Positions 15,721 to 23,574 of a DNA stretch of 64,000 nucleotides are shown in pieces. How positions within the stretch are numbered: the stretch's first letter is position 1; each line of letters begins with the position of its first letter. The stretch is from an uncultured Hyphomonas sp. (GTDB lineage: Bacteria; Pseudomonadota; Alphaproteobacteria; Caulobacterales; Hyphomonadaceae), in assembly GCF_963675305.1 (NCBI RefSeq), contig NZ_OY776147.1, positions 930,001-994,000 on the forward strand. Direction: 5' to 3'. The notes beneath the pieces were generated by a model. The model was not told where the DNA came from and searched no databases. It saw nothing but the letters and a program-made list of their open reading frames with translations. The position numbers and the translations under genes are program-made.

Positions 15721-15924
15721 ATGTTTGAATCTGTCATCGTCTCCATCATCCGCCAGGCCGCGCTGCTGACCAAGGCGCAGCAGGACGAGTTCACCACGAA
15801 AGTGGCCGAAGCCGTCGCCACCCTGATCAATTCGACCGAGACCGAAATCGACGACGAACTGATCCGCAGCGTCGGCCTGCCGATCGGCTCGGCGGTCGTC
15901 GAGAAACTGGGAACGCTGGTCTAG
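15721..15924 (+). CDS. Small unknown protein between capsid and gp6 of the GTA cluster
   Basis: A 67-residue, probably all-helical acidic protein (QAALLTKAQQDEFTTKVAEA; DDELIRSVGLPIGSAVVEKL). It has a clear RBS (GGAAAGGAACCAAAC) before ATG 15721 and lies in the gene order where RcGTA has gp5 directly followed by gp6. It is flanked by unusually large gaps (97 and 122 bases) in an otherwise overlapping gene string, which may mark insertion. No membrane segment. Family unknown. Confidence 0.65.
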   Translation: MFESVIVSIIRQAALLTKAQQDEFTTKVAEAVATLINSTETEIDDELIRSVGLPIGSAVVEKLGTLV

Positions 15925-16046
15925 CGGCTTCCGCATCGCCGCTTCGCCTTTCGGGGCGGAGTGGCTGCCGGAGCAAGACCACAAGCAACGCGCAGGCGCA
16001 GGCGCGCCGTCGTCAGGCGGCAACAGCGCTGAGCAAGGAAAAGAAA

Positions 16047-16595
16047 ATGAGCAATCTGACGGTGATCACACCGCCAGCGGAGGCGGCTTTGTCTCTGGCT
16101 GCGGCGAAAGACTATCTCCGCATCGGGCATGACGGGGAGGATGGGCTGGTCGCGGCGCTGATCCCGGCGGCAGAGGCGCGGCTGGAAACGGCGGGCGGCC
16201 TGGCGCTGGTGACGCGGACGGTGAAGCGCAGCTGGGCATGCTGGCCAGCGGGGATGCGCCGCGGCGGTCTGCGCCTGTTGCCCGCACCGGCAAGCGCGCT
16301 GGTGGCCGTAGAGATCGTGGACGCCGAGGGCACCGCGGAGACGGTCACCACGCGCTTCCAGCTGGAGGGCGGGCGGCTGATGCTGAAGCCCTTCGCGGCC
16401 TTGCCGGGCATACCGCTCGGCGGGCGCGTGGCGGTGACGTTCGTGGCGGGCTATGGCGCGGCGGCGGATATGCCGGAGGATCTGGTGCAGGCGCTGAAGC
16501 GGCTGGTTCTGGTGGCCTATCAGCGCGGTGAAGGCGCAGACCTGCCGGAAGATGTCGCGGCCATTCTGAACGCGCGCACCGAGGTGCGGCTGTGA
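16047..16595 (+). CDS. GTA head-tail adaptor (gp6)
   Basis: A 182-residue protein of the phiE125 gp8/GTA gp6 family: an N-terminal helix pair (LSLAAAKDYLRIGHDGEDGL, then AALIPAAEARLETAGG), a beta-rich middle, and the C-terminal LVQALKRLVLVAYQRGEG. In RcGTA this protein forms the adaptor ring under the portal. AGGAAAAGAAA precedes the ATG. Its stop overlaps the gp8 start by four bases, so there is no room for the stopper gene gp7. Confidence 0.85.
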   Translation: MSNLTVITPPAEAALSLAAAKDYLRIGHDGEDGLVAALIPAAEARLETAGGLALVTRTVKRSWACWPAGMRRGGLRLLPAPASALVAVEIVDAEGTAETVTTRFQLEGGRLMLKPFAALPGIPLGGRVAVTFVAGYGAAADMPEDLVQALKRLVLVAYQRGEGADLPEDVAAILNARTEVRL

Positions 16596-17008
16596 GCGGG
16601 CGGGCAGAGGAGGCTGTGCAGGCGGCGCTGATGGCGCTGCTGCGCAGCGACGCGGATGTGAAGTCCGTGTTCGGAACGCCCGCCCGCGTGCTCGACGCGG
16701 AGAGCGAGGAACCGCTCTATCCCTACGCGCTGATCGACCGGCACGAGACGAGCCCCGCCGGGGCGAGCCTTGTGGATGGGCTGGAGCATCGCATCACGCT
16801 GGCCTGCTACTCCCGCGACTATGGCGTGCGCGGCGCGAAACAGTGCCTGTCTACCCTGCGCGCAGCGGTGGAGGGCGCGGACTGGGCGGTGGAGGGGCAG
16901 CACGTGGTGCTGTCGCAGGTCATCTTCGCGGACGCCATGCGCACGCCGGACAAGCGCGCCTTTCGCGGCGTGGTGCGGATACGGATCATTACAGAGGAGG
17001 CAGCCTGA
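16592..17008 (+). CDS. GTA tail terminator (gp8, DUF3168)
   Basis: A 138-residue DUF3168 protein. Typical pieces are AVQAALMALLRSDADVKSVF, PYALIDRHETSP, and the C-terminal strand pattern FRGVVRIRIITEEAA. In RcGTA, gp8 caps the tail tube and joins it to the head connector. It starts at GTG 16592 overlapping the gp6 stop (GTGA) and shares a base with the ATG of gp9. Confidence 0.87.
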   Translation: MSGRAEEAVQAALMALLRSDADVKSVFGTPARVLDAESEEPLYPYALIDRHETSPAGASLVDGLEHRITLACYSRDYGVRGAKQCLSTLRAAVEGADWAVEGQHVVLSQVIFADAMRTPDKRAFRGVVRIRIITEEAA

Positions 17009-17421
17009 TGGCGGGGCAGAAAGGCAGGGATATCCTGCTGAAGATTTCAGACGGGGTGGGTGCTTACGTCACGCTGGCGGGCATCCGTGCGAGCCGGATC
17101 CAGCTGTCGGCCGCCCTGGTGGACGCTACCAGCGCTGACAGCCCGGAGGCGTGGCGGGAATTGCTGGCGGGCGCAGGCGCGAAGGCGGCGAAGGTCACCG
17201 GCCGGGGCGTGTTCAAGGATGCCGCCAGCGATGCGCGCATGCGGGCGGTCTTGTTCGCAGGCGAGGCGCCGGACTGGCAGTTCATCCTGCCGGATTTCGG
17301 CACGCTGGCAGGGGCGTTCCAGGTGAGTGAACTCAGCTGGAGCGGCGAGCATGACGGCGAAGCAGAATTCTCCGTCACGCTGGAAAGCGCTGGTCTTGTC
17401 AGCTTTGAGGCGATGCCATGA
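17008..17421 (+). CDS. GTA major tail tube protein (gp9)
   Basis: A 137-residue protein of the TP901-1-like major tail family: N-terminal GRDILLKISDGVGAYVTLAG, central VDATSADSPEAWRELL and FKDAASDARMRAVLF, C-terminal FSVTLESAGLVSFEA. It forms the hexameric rings of the tail. It begins at ATG 17008 on the last base of the gp8 stop, and its end overlaps gp10 by four bases. Confidence 0.9.
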   Translation: MAGQKGRDILLKISDGVGAYVTLAGIRASRIQLSAALVDATSADSPEAWRELLAGAGAKAAKVTGRGVFKDAASDARMRAVLFAGEAPDWQFILPDFGTLAGAFQVSELSWSGEHDGEAEFSVTLESAGLVSFEAMP

Positions 17422-17711
17422 ACGCGGCGCGGGGAGAGACGGCTCTGGCCATCGGCGGCGTGCGGCGGCGCCTGTGCCTGACGTTGGGCGCACTGGCGGA
17501 GATCGAAGCGGCCTTCGGCTGCAAACGGATGAGCGAGCTGGACGCGCGGCTGCGCAGTCTTTCCGCCGCAGACCTGACGCTTGTGCTGGCGGCCCTGTTG
17601 CGGGGCGGCGGGGAGGATGAGGCCGCCGCCCGCCTCGGCAGTGCGGACGTCTCTCCCGGTGCAGCGGCCCGGGCGGTGGCGGAGGCGTTCCGGCTGGGGC
17701 TGGCGGCGTAA
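17418..17711 (+). CDS. GTA gp10 tail assembly protein
   Basis: A 97-residue protein of the GTA gp10 family, with GGVRRRLCLTLGALAEIEAA and SAADLTLVLAALLRGGGED. By position between tail tube and tape measure, the gp10/gp10.1 pair resembles tail assembly chaperones, which bind the tape measure before tail polymerisation. Overlaps gp9 (ATGA) and shares one base with gp10.1. Confidence 0.88.
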   Translation: MNAARGETALAIGGVRRRLCLTLGALAEIEAAFGCKRMSELDARLRSLSAADLTLVLAALLRGGGEDEAAARLGSADVSPGAAARAVAEAFRLGLAA

Positions 17712-17887
17712 TGTTTCCGTGGAGGGACATGTTGCGCGCGGCGCTGTCGGCCGGGATCACGCCGGACGCGTTCTGGCGCCTGTCCCTGCGCGAATGGCGC
17801 TGGCTGGCGGGTGAGCGCGGCGACGCGATGAGCCGGGCGCAGCTCGCGGCGCTGATGGGGGCCTATCCGGATGGAGAAGAGGAATGA
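17711..17887 (+). CDS. GTA gp10.1 (DUF2376-type tail assembly chaperone)
   Basis: A 58-residue protein from ATG 17711 to TGA 17885-17887. It carries the signature AGITPDAFWRLSLREWRWL and ends in an acidic tail (YPDGEEE). This is the small Phage_TAC/DUF2376 protein that follows gp10 in RcGTA-type clusters. It starts on the last base of the gp10 stop and overlaps gp11 by ATGA. It is easily missed by gene callers because of its size. Confidence 0.85.
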   Translation: MFPWRDMLRAALSAGITPDAFWRLSLREWRWLAGERGDAMSRAQLAALMGAYPDGEEE

Positions 17888-18249
17888 ATAATTTCGAACA
17901 GGATCTTGCCTCGGCGGCCGATGCGCTGCAGGCGCTGGCAGACGGGCCGGGGGTAGAGGCGGCAAGCGCGCTGGAGGCGGCCTTCGGGCAGGCGGGCGCG
18001 CGCATCGAAGCGACGCTGACGCAGGCGGCGCGCAGCGGCGAGCTGGATTTCCAGCGCATGGCCGATGCCATCCTGCGCGACATCGCGCGGGTGGCCGCCG
18101 AAGCCGTGTTCAATGGCGGGCCGTCCTCCTCCGCCCTGAACGTCAACATGAACTTTGCGCAGGGGACGGAACAGTCCGCTGTCACCGGACGCAACGCCAT
18201 TGGCGCCGTGCTGGCGCGTCTGGTCAGCCAGGGAGGGCGGTTCCTGTGA
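17884..18249 (+). CDS. GTA tape measure-like protein (gp11), unusually short
   Basis: A 121-residue protein whose C-terminus (FNGGPSSSALNVNMNFAQGT, then GRNAIGAVLARLVSQGGRFL) and position identify it as gp11, the tail tape measure of RcGTA-like agents. The N-terminal part is helical (QDLASAADALQALADG). My recollection is that the RcGTA protein is roughly 220 residues; this one is little more than half that, and most of the difference would be helical rod. Overlaps at both ends are intact, so no truncation by deletion is visible. Confidence 0.75.
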   Translation: MNNFEQDLASAADALQALADGPGVEAASALEAAFGQAGARIEATLTQAARSGELDFQRMADAILRDIARVAAEAVFNGGPSSSALNVNMNFAQGTEQSAVTGRNAIGAVLARLVSQGGRFL

Positions 18250-18863
18250 GTCTCAGCAATTTTCATGAAGTGAATTTCCCCGTGCCACTGGCGCTGGCAG
18301 CAAGCGGCGGGCCGGAGCGGAAGACGGAAGTCGTCACACTGGCGAGCGGAGCGGAGGCGCGCAATGCGCTGTGGGCAGGTAGCCGCCGCCGCTGGGATGT
18401 GGGCAGCGCGGTGACGCGGCTGGACACGCTGCAGACCGTGGTTGCCTTCTTCGAGGCGCGTGGCGGGCGGCTGAACGGGTTCCGCTTCCGCGATGCGCTG
18501 GATGATCGCAGCTGCGCGCCCGGCGCCGCGGTGAGTGCCACCGATCAGGTGATCGGTACGGGCGACGGGGTGACGGACACGTTCCAGCTGGTGAAGGCCT
18601 ATGGCGGCTACGCCCGGCGCATCCTGAAGCCTGTGGCGGGCAGTGTGGTGGTCGCGGTGGATGGCGCCCCCGTGTCTGCGAGCGTGGACGCGGCAACCGG
18701 GCTCGTCACGCTGGAGGCGGCCCCGGCAGAGGGCGCGGTGGTGACGGCAGGCTACCGGTTCGATTGCCCGGTCCGGTTCGATGCCGACCGGCTGGACGTG
18801 AACCTTGAAGCCTTCGGCGCAGGCCGTGTGCTGAGTATTCCCCTGATTGAGCTGGTGGGCTGA
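18246..18863 (+). CDS. GTA distal tail protein (gp12, DUF2460)
   Basis: A 205-residue DUF2460 protein: SNFHEVNFPVPLALAASGGP, RNALWAGSRRRWDVG, FFEARGGRLNGFRFRD and the C-terminal CPVRFDADRLDVNLEAFGAG are family hallmarks. In the RcGTA structure gp12 forms the distal tail ring above the baseplate hub. It starts at GTG 18246 overlapping the gp11 stop. Confidence 0.92.
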   Translation: MSLSNFHEVNFPVPLALAASGGPERKTEVVTLASGAEARNALWAGSRRRWDVGSAVTRLDTLQTVVAFFEARGGRLNGFRFRDALDDRSCAPGAAVSATDQVIGTGDGVTDTFQLVKAYGGYARRILKPVAGSVVVAVDGAPVSASVDAATGLVTLEAAPAEGAVVTAGYRFDCPVRFDADRLDVNLEAFGAGRVLSIPLIELVG

Positions 18864-18866
18864 CAC

Positions 18867-19514
18867 ATGCGTCTGATGACAAGTGAATTTGCCGCGCGGC
18901 TGGCGAGCGGCGCGACGACGACCTGCCTGTGCTGGCGGCTGACACGCGGCGATGGCTTCGTGCTGGCCGCGACGGAGCATGACCGGGCGCTGCTTGTGGA
19001 CGGGGTGACCTATTCACCGGGCGGGGCGCTCAGCGCGGGCAGTTTCACGCAGAGCGCCGGGCTGCAACCGGGGCAGGCCGCAGCAGGCGGCGTGCTGGCC
19101 GATGAGGCGATCACCGAGGCGGATCTGGCCGCGGGCCTGTGGGATGGCGCACGCGTCGATGTGCTGCGCGTCGACTGGGAGCGTCCGGACCTGTTCGTGC
19201 AGATCTGGAGTGGGCGCCTCAGCGAGGTGACGCGCGGGCCCGGCGGGTTCGAGGCAGAACTGGTGTCTCTCAAGGCGGATCTGGAGCGGCCCGTGGGGCG
19301 GGTCTATGCGCGGGCCTGCGATGCGGTGCTGGGCGATGCACGCTGCGGCGTGGATACGGGCGGTTTTCCGGGGCTCACCTGCGACCAGCGGTTCGCGACC
19401 TGCCGGGACGTGTTCGGAAATGAAGAGAACTTCCGGGGCTTCCCGCACCTTCCGGGGGCGGAGTTTGTGCTGGAAGGCCCGGCAGCGACGGGCAATAATG
19501 GGGGCAAGCGATGA
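18867..19514 (+). CDS. GTA baseplate hub protein (gp13, DUF2163) with four-cysteine cluster
   Basis: A 215-residue DUF2163 protein: TTTCLCWRLTRGDGFVLAAT, HDRALLVDGVTYSPGGA, VDVLRVDWERPDLF. Near the C-terminus lie four cysteines in RACDAVLGDARCG and LTCDQRFATCRD (about residues 151-189). The RcGTA hub was reported to hold an iron-sulfur cluster, and this arrangement fits that. Its stop overlaps gp14 by four bases. Confidence 0.9.
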   Translation: MRLMTSEFAARLASGATTTCLCWRLTRGDGFVLAATEHDRALLVDGVTYSPGGALSAGSFTQSAGLQPGQAAAGGVLADEAITEADLAAGLWDGARVDVLRVDWERPDLFVQIWSGRLSEVTRGPGGFEAELVSLKADLERPVGRVYARACDAVLGDARCGVDTGGFPGLTCDQRFATCRDVFGNEENFRGFPHLPGAEFVLEGPAATGNNGGKR

Positions 19515-19942
19515 CACGATCAGAAGTAGTGGCCGCCGCGCGCGGCTGGATCGGTACGCCGTACCGGCATCAGGCGAGCCTGAAGGGCGCAGGCTGTGAC
19601 TGCCTTGGCCTTGTGCGCGGCGTGTGGCGGGAACTGGTGGGGCCAGAGCCGGAAGCCGCGCCCGCCTATTCGCCCGACTGGGCCGAAGCGCTCGGCGAAG
19701 AGACATTGCTGGAAGCCGCGCGGCGGCATCTGACCGAAGTGCCGGTAGGCACAGCGGCGGCGGGCGATGTGCTGTTGTTCCGCATGGCGGCAGGCGTGCC
19801 GGCGAAACATTGCGGCATCGCGACCGGCGAAGGCACGCTGGTGCACGCCTATTGGGGGCGGGCGGCGGTGGAGACGCGGCTGGTGCCGTGGTGGCAGCGA
19901 CGGGTGGTTGCGGCGTTCCGCTTCCCGGGCGTGGAGGATTAA
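19511..19942 (+). CDS. GTA NlpC/P60-type peptidase (gp14)
   Basis: A 143-residue cell-wall peptidase. The NlpC/P60 active site is GCDCLGLVRGVW with the catalytic Cys31, the His is probably in PAKHCGIATGEGTLVHAYW, and an N-terminal IGTPYRHQASLKGAG supports the fold. In RcGTA the gp14 peptidase sits in the baseplate and probably opens the recipient murein for DNA entry. It should not be confused with the lysis enzyme encoded far downstream. Confidence 0.92.
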   Translation: MTRSEVVAAARGWIGTPYRHQASLKGAGCDCLGLVRGVWRELVGPEPEAAPAYSPDWAEALGEETLLEAARRHLTEVPVGTAAAGDVLLFRMAAGVPAKHCGIATGEGTLVHAYWGRAAVETRLVPWWQRRVVAAFRFPGVED

Positions 19943-19945
19943 GGC

Positions 19946-22900
19946 ATGGCGCAGATCGTATTGTCTCAGGCGGGCGCGGCGCTGGGGCGGCAATTGTTGC
20001 CGCAGGGATTGAAATTCCTTGGAACGCAGGTAGCGGGCGCTGCGATCGGCCGGGCGGCGGGGGCATTGGCGGGCAGTCTGATTGATGCGCGGCTGGCCCC
20101 GCCGGTGGACGGGCCGCGTGTGAAGACGCTGCCGGTGATGGAATCGCGCGAAGGCGTTGGCATTCCCTCGGTCTATGGGCGCATGCGGGTGGCCGGGCAG
20201 GTGATCTGGGCCTCAAGGTTTCGGGAGCATCGCACGACGCAGTCCAGCGGCAGCAAGGGCGGCCCCCGCGTGACGACCTATGATTATACGGTGAGCCTCG
20301 CGGTCGCGCTGGGCGAAGGCCCGGTGCTGGCGGTGCAGCGCGCCTGGGCGAATGGCGAGGCGTTCGACCTGTCGCAGGTGACGCATCGCCTCTATCGCGG
20401 GGACGAGACGCAGGACGCCGATCCGCTGATCGAAATGATCGAGGGCGCGGCCCCGGCCTATCGCGGCACGGCCTATATCGTGTTCGAGGATCTGCCGCTG
20501 GACGATTTCGGCAACCGCATCCCGCAGCTGAGTTTCGAGATCATCCGTGTGCCGCCGGGGGGTGACACGCCCGGGCTGGAGGCGTCTGTTCCCGGGGTGA
20601 ACATCATTCCGGCGTCCGGCGAGTTTGTCTATGCAACGCAGATCGTGCGCGAGCACCTGCGCCGGGGGCAGGAGCGGGCGCTGAATGCAAATTCCGGTGA
20701 GGCACGGGCGGACTTCCTCGTCTCGTTGGATCAGTTGGAGGCAGACCTGCCACGTGTGAACCGGGCGGCGCTGACGGTCGGCTGGTTCGGCACGGATGTG
20801 GCGGCGGGGAGCTGTCAGATCCATCCGGGCGTGGAGACACGGGAACGGGTGACGGTGCCTCAGGGCTGGCGCGTTGCGGGCATCGACCGGGCGGGGGCTT
20901 ATGTCGTCTCGCGCGATGAAGACGACCGGCCGAATTATGGCGGCACGCCGTCGGATGAATGCGTGAAGCAGGCCATTCGGGAGATGACCGCGCGGGGCAT
21001 CGCGGTAACCTTCTCGCCCTTCCTGTTCATGGACAGCGAAGGCTTTCCCTGGCGCGGACGTATCGGCGTCAGCGCGGATGGGACGGCAGCGGCGCGCAGC
21101 GAGATCGAAGCCTTCGTCAACGGGGCGGCGGGCTTCCGGCGGTTCATCCTGCACTATGCCAATTTGTGCGCGGCGGCGGGCGGCGTGGAGGCGTTCCTGA
21201 TCGGCAGCGAGATGGTGGGGCTGACGCGGGTGCGCGATGAGGCTGGGGCGTTTCCGTTTGTGGAAGCGCTGGTGGCATTGGCCGCAGAGGTGAAGGCGAT
21301 CCTGCCGGGGGCGAAGGTGTCTTATGCGGCGGACTGGACGGAGTATGGTGCCTATGTGCCGCCTGACGCCAGCGGCGATGTCCTGTTCCCGCTGGACGAT
21401 TTGTGGGCGAGCCCGAACGTGGATTTCGTCGGGATCGACTGGTATCCGCCCATGGGCGACTGGCGCAGCGGGACGGATCATCTCGACGCGCTGGCCGGGT
21501 ATGAAGGGCCGGATGATCCGGACTATCTCACCTTCCAGATCAGCGGCGGCGAAGCCTATGACTGGTACTATGCCAGCCAGGCGGACCGGGACGCGCAGGT
21601 GCGTACACCGATCAATGACACGGCCCATGGCGAGCATTGGGTGTTCCGCGCGAAGGATCTGGCCAGCTGGGCCGGGAATGCGCACTATCCGCGCCCCGGC
21701 GGGGTACGGGCGGCGGCGCCGACGGGCTGGGTGCCGGGCGCGAAGCCTGTGCGTCTGAGTGAGATCGGCTTTGGCGCAGTGGACAAGGGCGGCAATGCGC
21801 CGAACCTGTTCTATGATCCGAAGAGCACCGAGAGCGCCCTGCCGCCATACTCCAGCGGATCGCGGGATGATGTGTTCCAGCGTCAGGCGCTGGCGGTGAC
21901 GCTGGCGCATTGGGAGGCGAGCCCGCTTGTGGAGGCCGCGATGGTGTGGGCGTGGGACGGGCGCCCGTTCCCGGCCTGGCCCCTGCGCGATGATGTCTGG
22001 GGCGACGGAGCCAACTGGGCCCGCGGGCACTGGCTGAACGGGCGGGCGGGCCTTGCCACGCTGGGCGATGTGGTGCGGGACATCTGTGCGCGCGGCGGCG
22101 TGGAGACCGTGGAGACAGGGGCGCTGGATGGCGTCGTGCAGGGCTTCGCGCTGGACGGCGTCTACAGTGTGCGCGGCGCGCTGGAGCCGCTGAAACTGGC
22201 TTTCGGCTTTGAGGCTGTCGAGCGGGACGGCGCGATCGTGTTCCGCATGGAAGGCGATGGGCCGGTCCATGAGATCGACAGTGGGCGGATCGGCGAGGAC
22301 GGCCTCTCTGCCACCCGCCACCTGCTGGATAAAGCGCCCGGCCGGTTGCGCCTGCAATTTGTCGACGGGGCGGAGAGCTTCGGTCCGGCACTGGCGGAAG
22401 CGCGCCGGGCGGGGGGCGACATGCGGCTGGTCGCCGATGCGAGCCTGCCGCTGCTGCTGTCCTCGATTGAGGCGGAGGAGATTGCGGGGCGGCTGCTGGC
22501 CCAGGCCACGCAGGCTGAGACGGCGGAGATTACGCTGCCGCTGTCCGGTCTTGCGGTGGAGCCGGGCGATGCGGTGCAGCTGGATGGCGGCGCGCTGTGG
22601 CGGGTGGATCAGGTGGTGGACCGGGGCGCAGAACGCGTCCTGTCGCTCAGGGAAGACCCGCCGGAAGCGAACCGGGTTCGCGCGGTCGGGACGGGCGGCG
22701 TCCCCGCGCCAGCGCCTGTGTTCGGCGGCGTGGACCTGATCCTTGCCGACGGGCCGCGCCTTGCCGGAGAGACATCCGGCTTGCGTGTCGCTGCCTGGGC
22801 CGATCCCTGGCCGGGGGAAGTCACCATTCTGGCCGGGCCGGACGCAGGTACGATGACAGAGCGGGCGAGGCTGACGCGTCCGGCCGTGACGGGGACGCTC

Positions 22901-23560
22901 ACCGAAGCTGTCGACGCGGGGCCGGTCGGCCGGTGGGACCGGGGCAACATGCTCCTTGTGGAAACATCCGGCGGTTTTGCCAGCCTGCCATGGGCGCAGG
23001 TGCTGTCAGGCGGCAACATGCTGCTTCTGGAAACGGGCGAAGGCTGGGAACTGATTCAGTTCGAGACGGCAGATCTGGTGGGGCCGGACCAATGGGCCTT
23101 GTCGGGTCTCCTGCGCGGGCAGCGGGGCAGTGTCAGTGCGGCCGCTGAGGCCGGGGCGCGAGTTCTGCTGCTGGATGGCGCGGATGCGCTGGCGGCGGTG
23201 TCACCGGATGAGATCGGCGTGGCGCTGGACTGGCGCGGGCCGCAGGATGAGCCGGTGCCGGTCTCGTTCGCGGACGAAGGCGGGCGCCCCTGGCCGGTTT
23301 GCCATCTTCGCACATTGGACAGGCAGCTCAGCTGGGTGCGCCGCGGTGCAGACCTGCCGGAGAGCTGGGCTCTGCCGGAGGGCGACAATGTCGGCAAGTT
23401 CGCCGTCGAATTCGATACGGGCAGCGGTTTTACAGGCGAGACCCGGCTGGAAACGCCGTCGGCTGCCATCCCGGCGGGGGCAGTTACGGCGCGTGTCGCT
23501 GAAATCGGCGCAGATGGCCGCACCGGCCCATGGGTTTCAATCCCCCTCGGGACACCTTAA
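19946..23560 (+). CDS. GTA baseplate megatron / host-specificity protein (gp15)
   Basis: A 1204-residue protein, the largest in the cluster, starting 3 bases after gp14. The N-terminus holds a membrane-active helical stretch (AAIGRAAGALAGSLIDARL) and phage tail motifs (GIPSVYGRMRVAGQVIWASR, DYTVSLAVALGEGPV). The middle contains the GTA TIM-barrel-like domain (about 350-660; VDFVGIDWYPPMGDW, AYDWYYASQADRDAQV), and the remainder is beta-rich. In RcGTA gp15 forms the baseplate tip that contacts and penetrates the recipient. Length is close to RcGTA gp15. Confidence 0.94.
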   Translation: MAQIVLSQAGAALGRQLLPQGLKFLGTQVAGAAIGRAAGALAGSLIDARLAPPVDGPRVKTLPVMESREGVGIPSVYGRMRVAGQVIWASRFREHRTTQSSGSKGGPRVTTYDYTVSLAVALGEGPVLAVQRAWANGEAFDLSQVTHRLYRGDETQDADPLIEMIEGAAPAYRGTAYIVFEDLPLDDFGNRIPQLSFEIIRVPPGGDTPGLEASVPGVNIIPASGEFVYATQIVREHLRRGQERALNANSGEARADFLVSLDQLEADLPRVNRAALTVGWFGTDVAAGSCQIHPGVETRERVTVPQGWRVAGIDRAGAYVVSRDEDDRPNYGGTPSDECVKQAIREMTARGIAVTFSPFLFMDSEGFPWRGRIGVSADGTAAARSEIEAFVNGAAGFRRFILHYANLCAAAGGVEAFLIGSEMVGLTRVRDEAGAFPFVEALVALAAEVKAILPGAKVSYAADWTEYGAYVPPDASGDVLFPLDDLWASPNVDFVGIDWYPPMGDWRSGTDHLDALAGYEGPDDPDYLTFQISGGEAYDWYYASQADRDAQVRTPINDTAHGEHWVFRAKDLASWAGNAHYPRPGGVRAAAPTGWVPGAKPVRLSEIGFGAVDKGGNAPNLFYDPKSTESALPPYSSGSRDDVFQRQALAVTLAHWEASPLVEAAMVWAWDGRPFPAWPLRDDVWGDGANWARGHWLNGRAGLATLGDVVRDICARGGVETVETGALDGVVQGFALDGVYSVRGALEPLKLAFGFEAVERDGAIVFRMEGDGPVHEIDSGRIGEDGLSATRHLLDKAPGRLRLQFVDGAESFGPALAEARRAGGDMRLVADASLPLLLSSIEAEEIAGRLLAQATQAETAEITLPLSGLAVEPGDAVQLDGGALWRVDQVVDRGAERVLSLREDPPEANRVRAVGTGGVPAPAPVFGGVDLILADGPRLAGETSGLRVAAWADPWPGEVTILAGPDAGTMTERARLTRPAVTGTLTEAVDAGPVGRWDRGNMLLVETSGGFASLPWAQVLSGGNMLLLETGEGWELIQFETADLVGPDQWALSGLLRGQRGSVSAAAEAGARVLLLDGADALAAVSPDEIGVALDWRGPQDEPVPVSFADEGGRPWPVCHLRTLDRQLSWVRRGADLPESWALPEGDNVGKFAVEFDTGSGFTGETRLETPSAAIPAGAVTARVAEIGADGRTGPWVSIPLGTP

Positions 23561-23574
23561 CTGTATGGCAGAAA

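Noticed and set aside
20213..22357. A 714-codon minus-strand frame inside gp15
   Set aside because: Composition is typical of an antisense shadow, and there is no start signal or motif. gp15 is well supported.
9366..23560. The head-tail cluster as an ordinary prophage
   Set aside because: No integrase, repressor, replication genes or attachment repeats. Gene order and families follow RcGTA closely, and the capsid to gp15 genes lie among chromosomal housekeeping genes.
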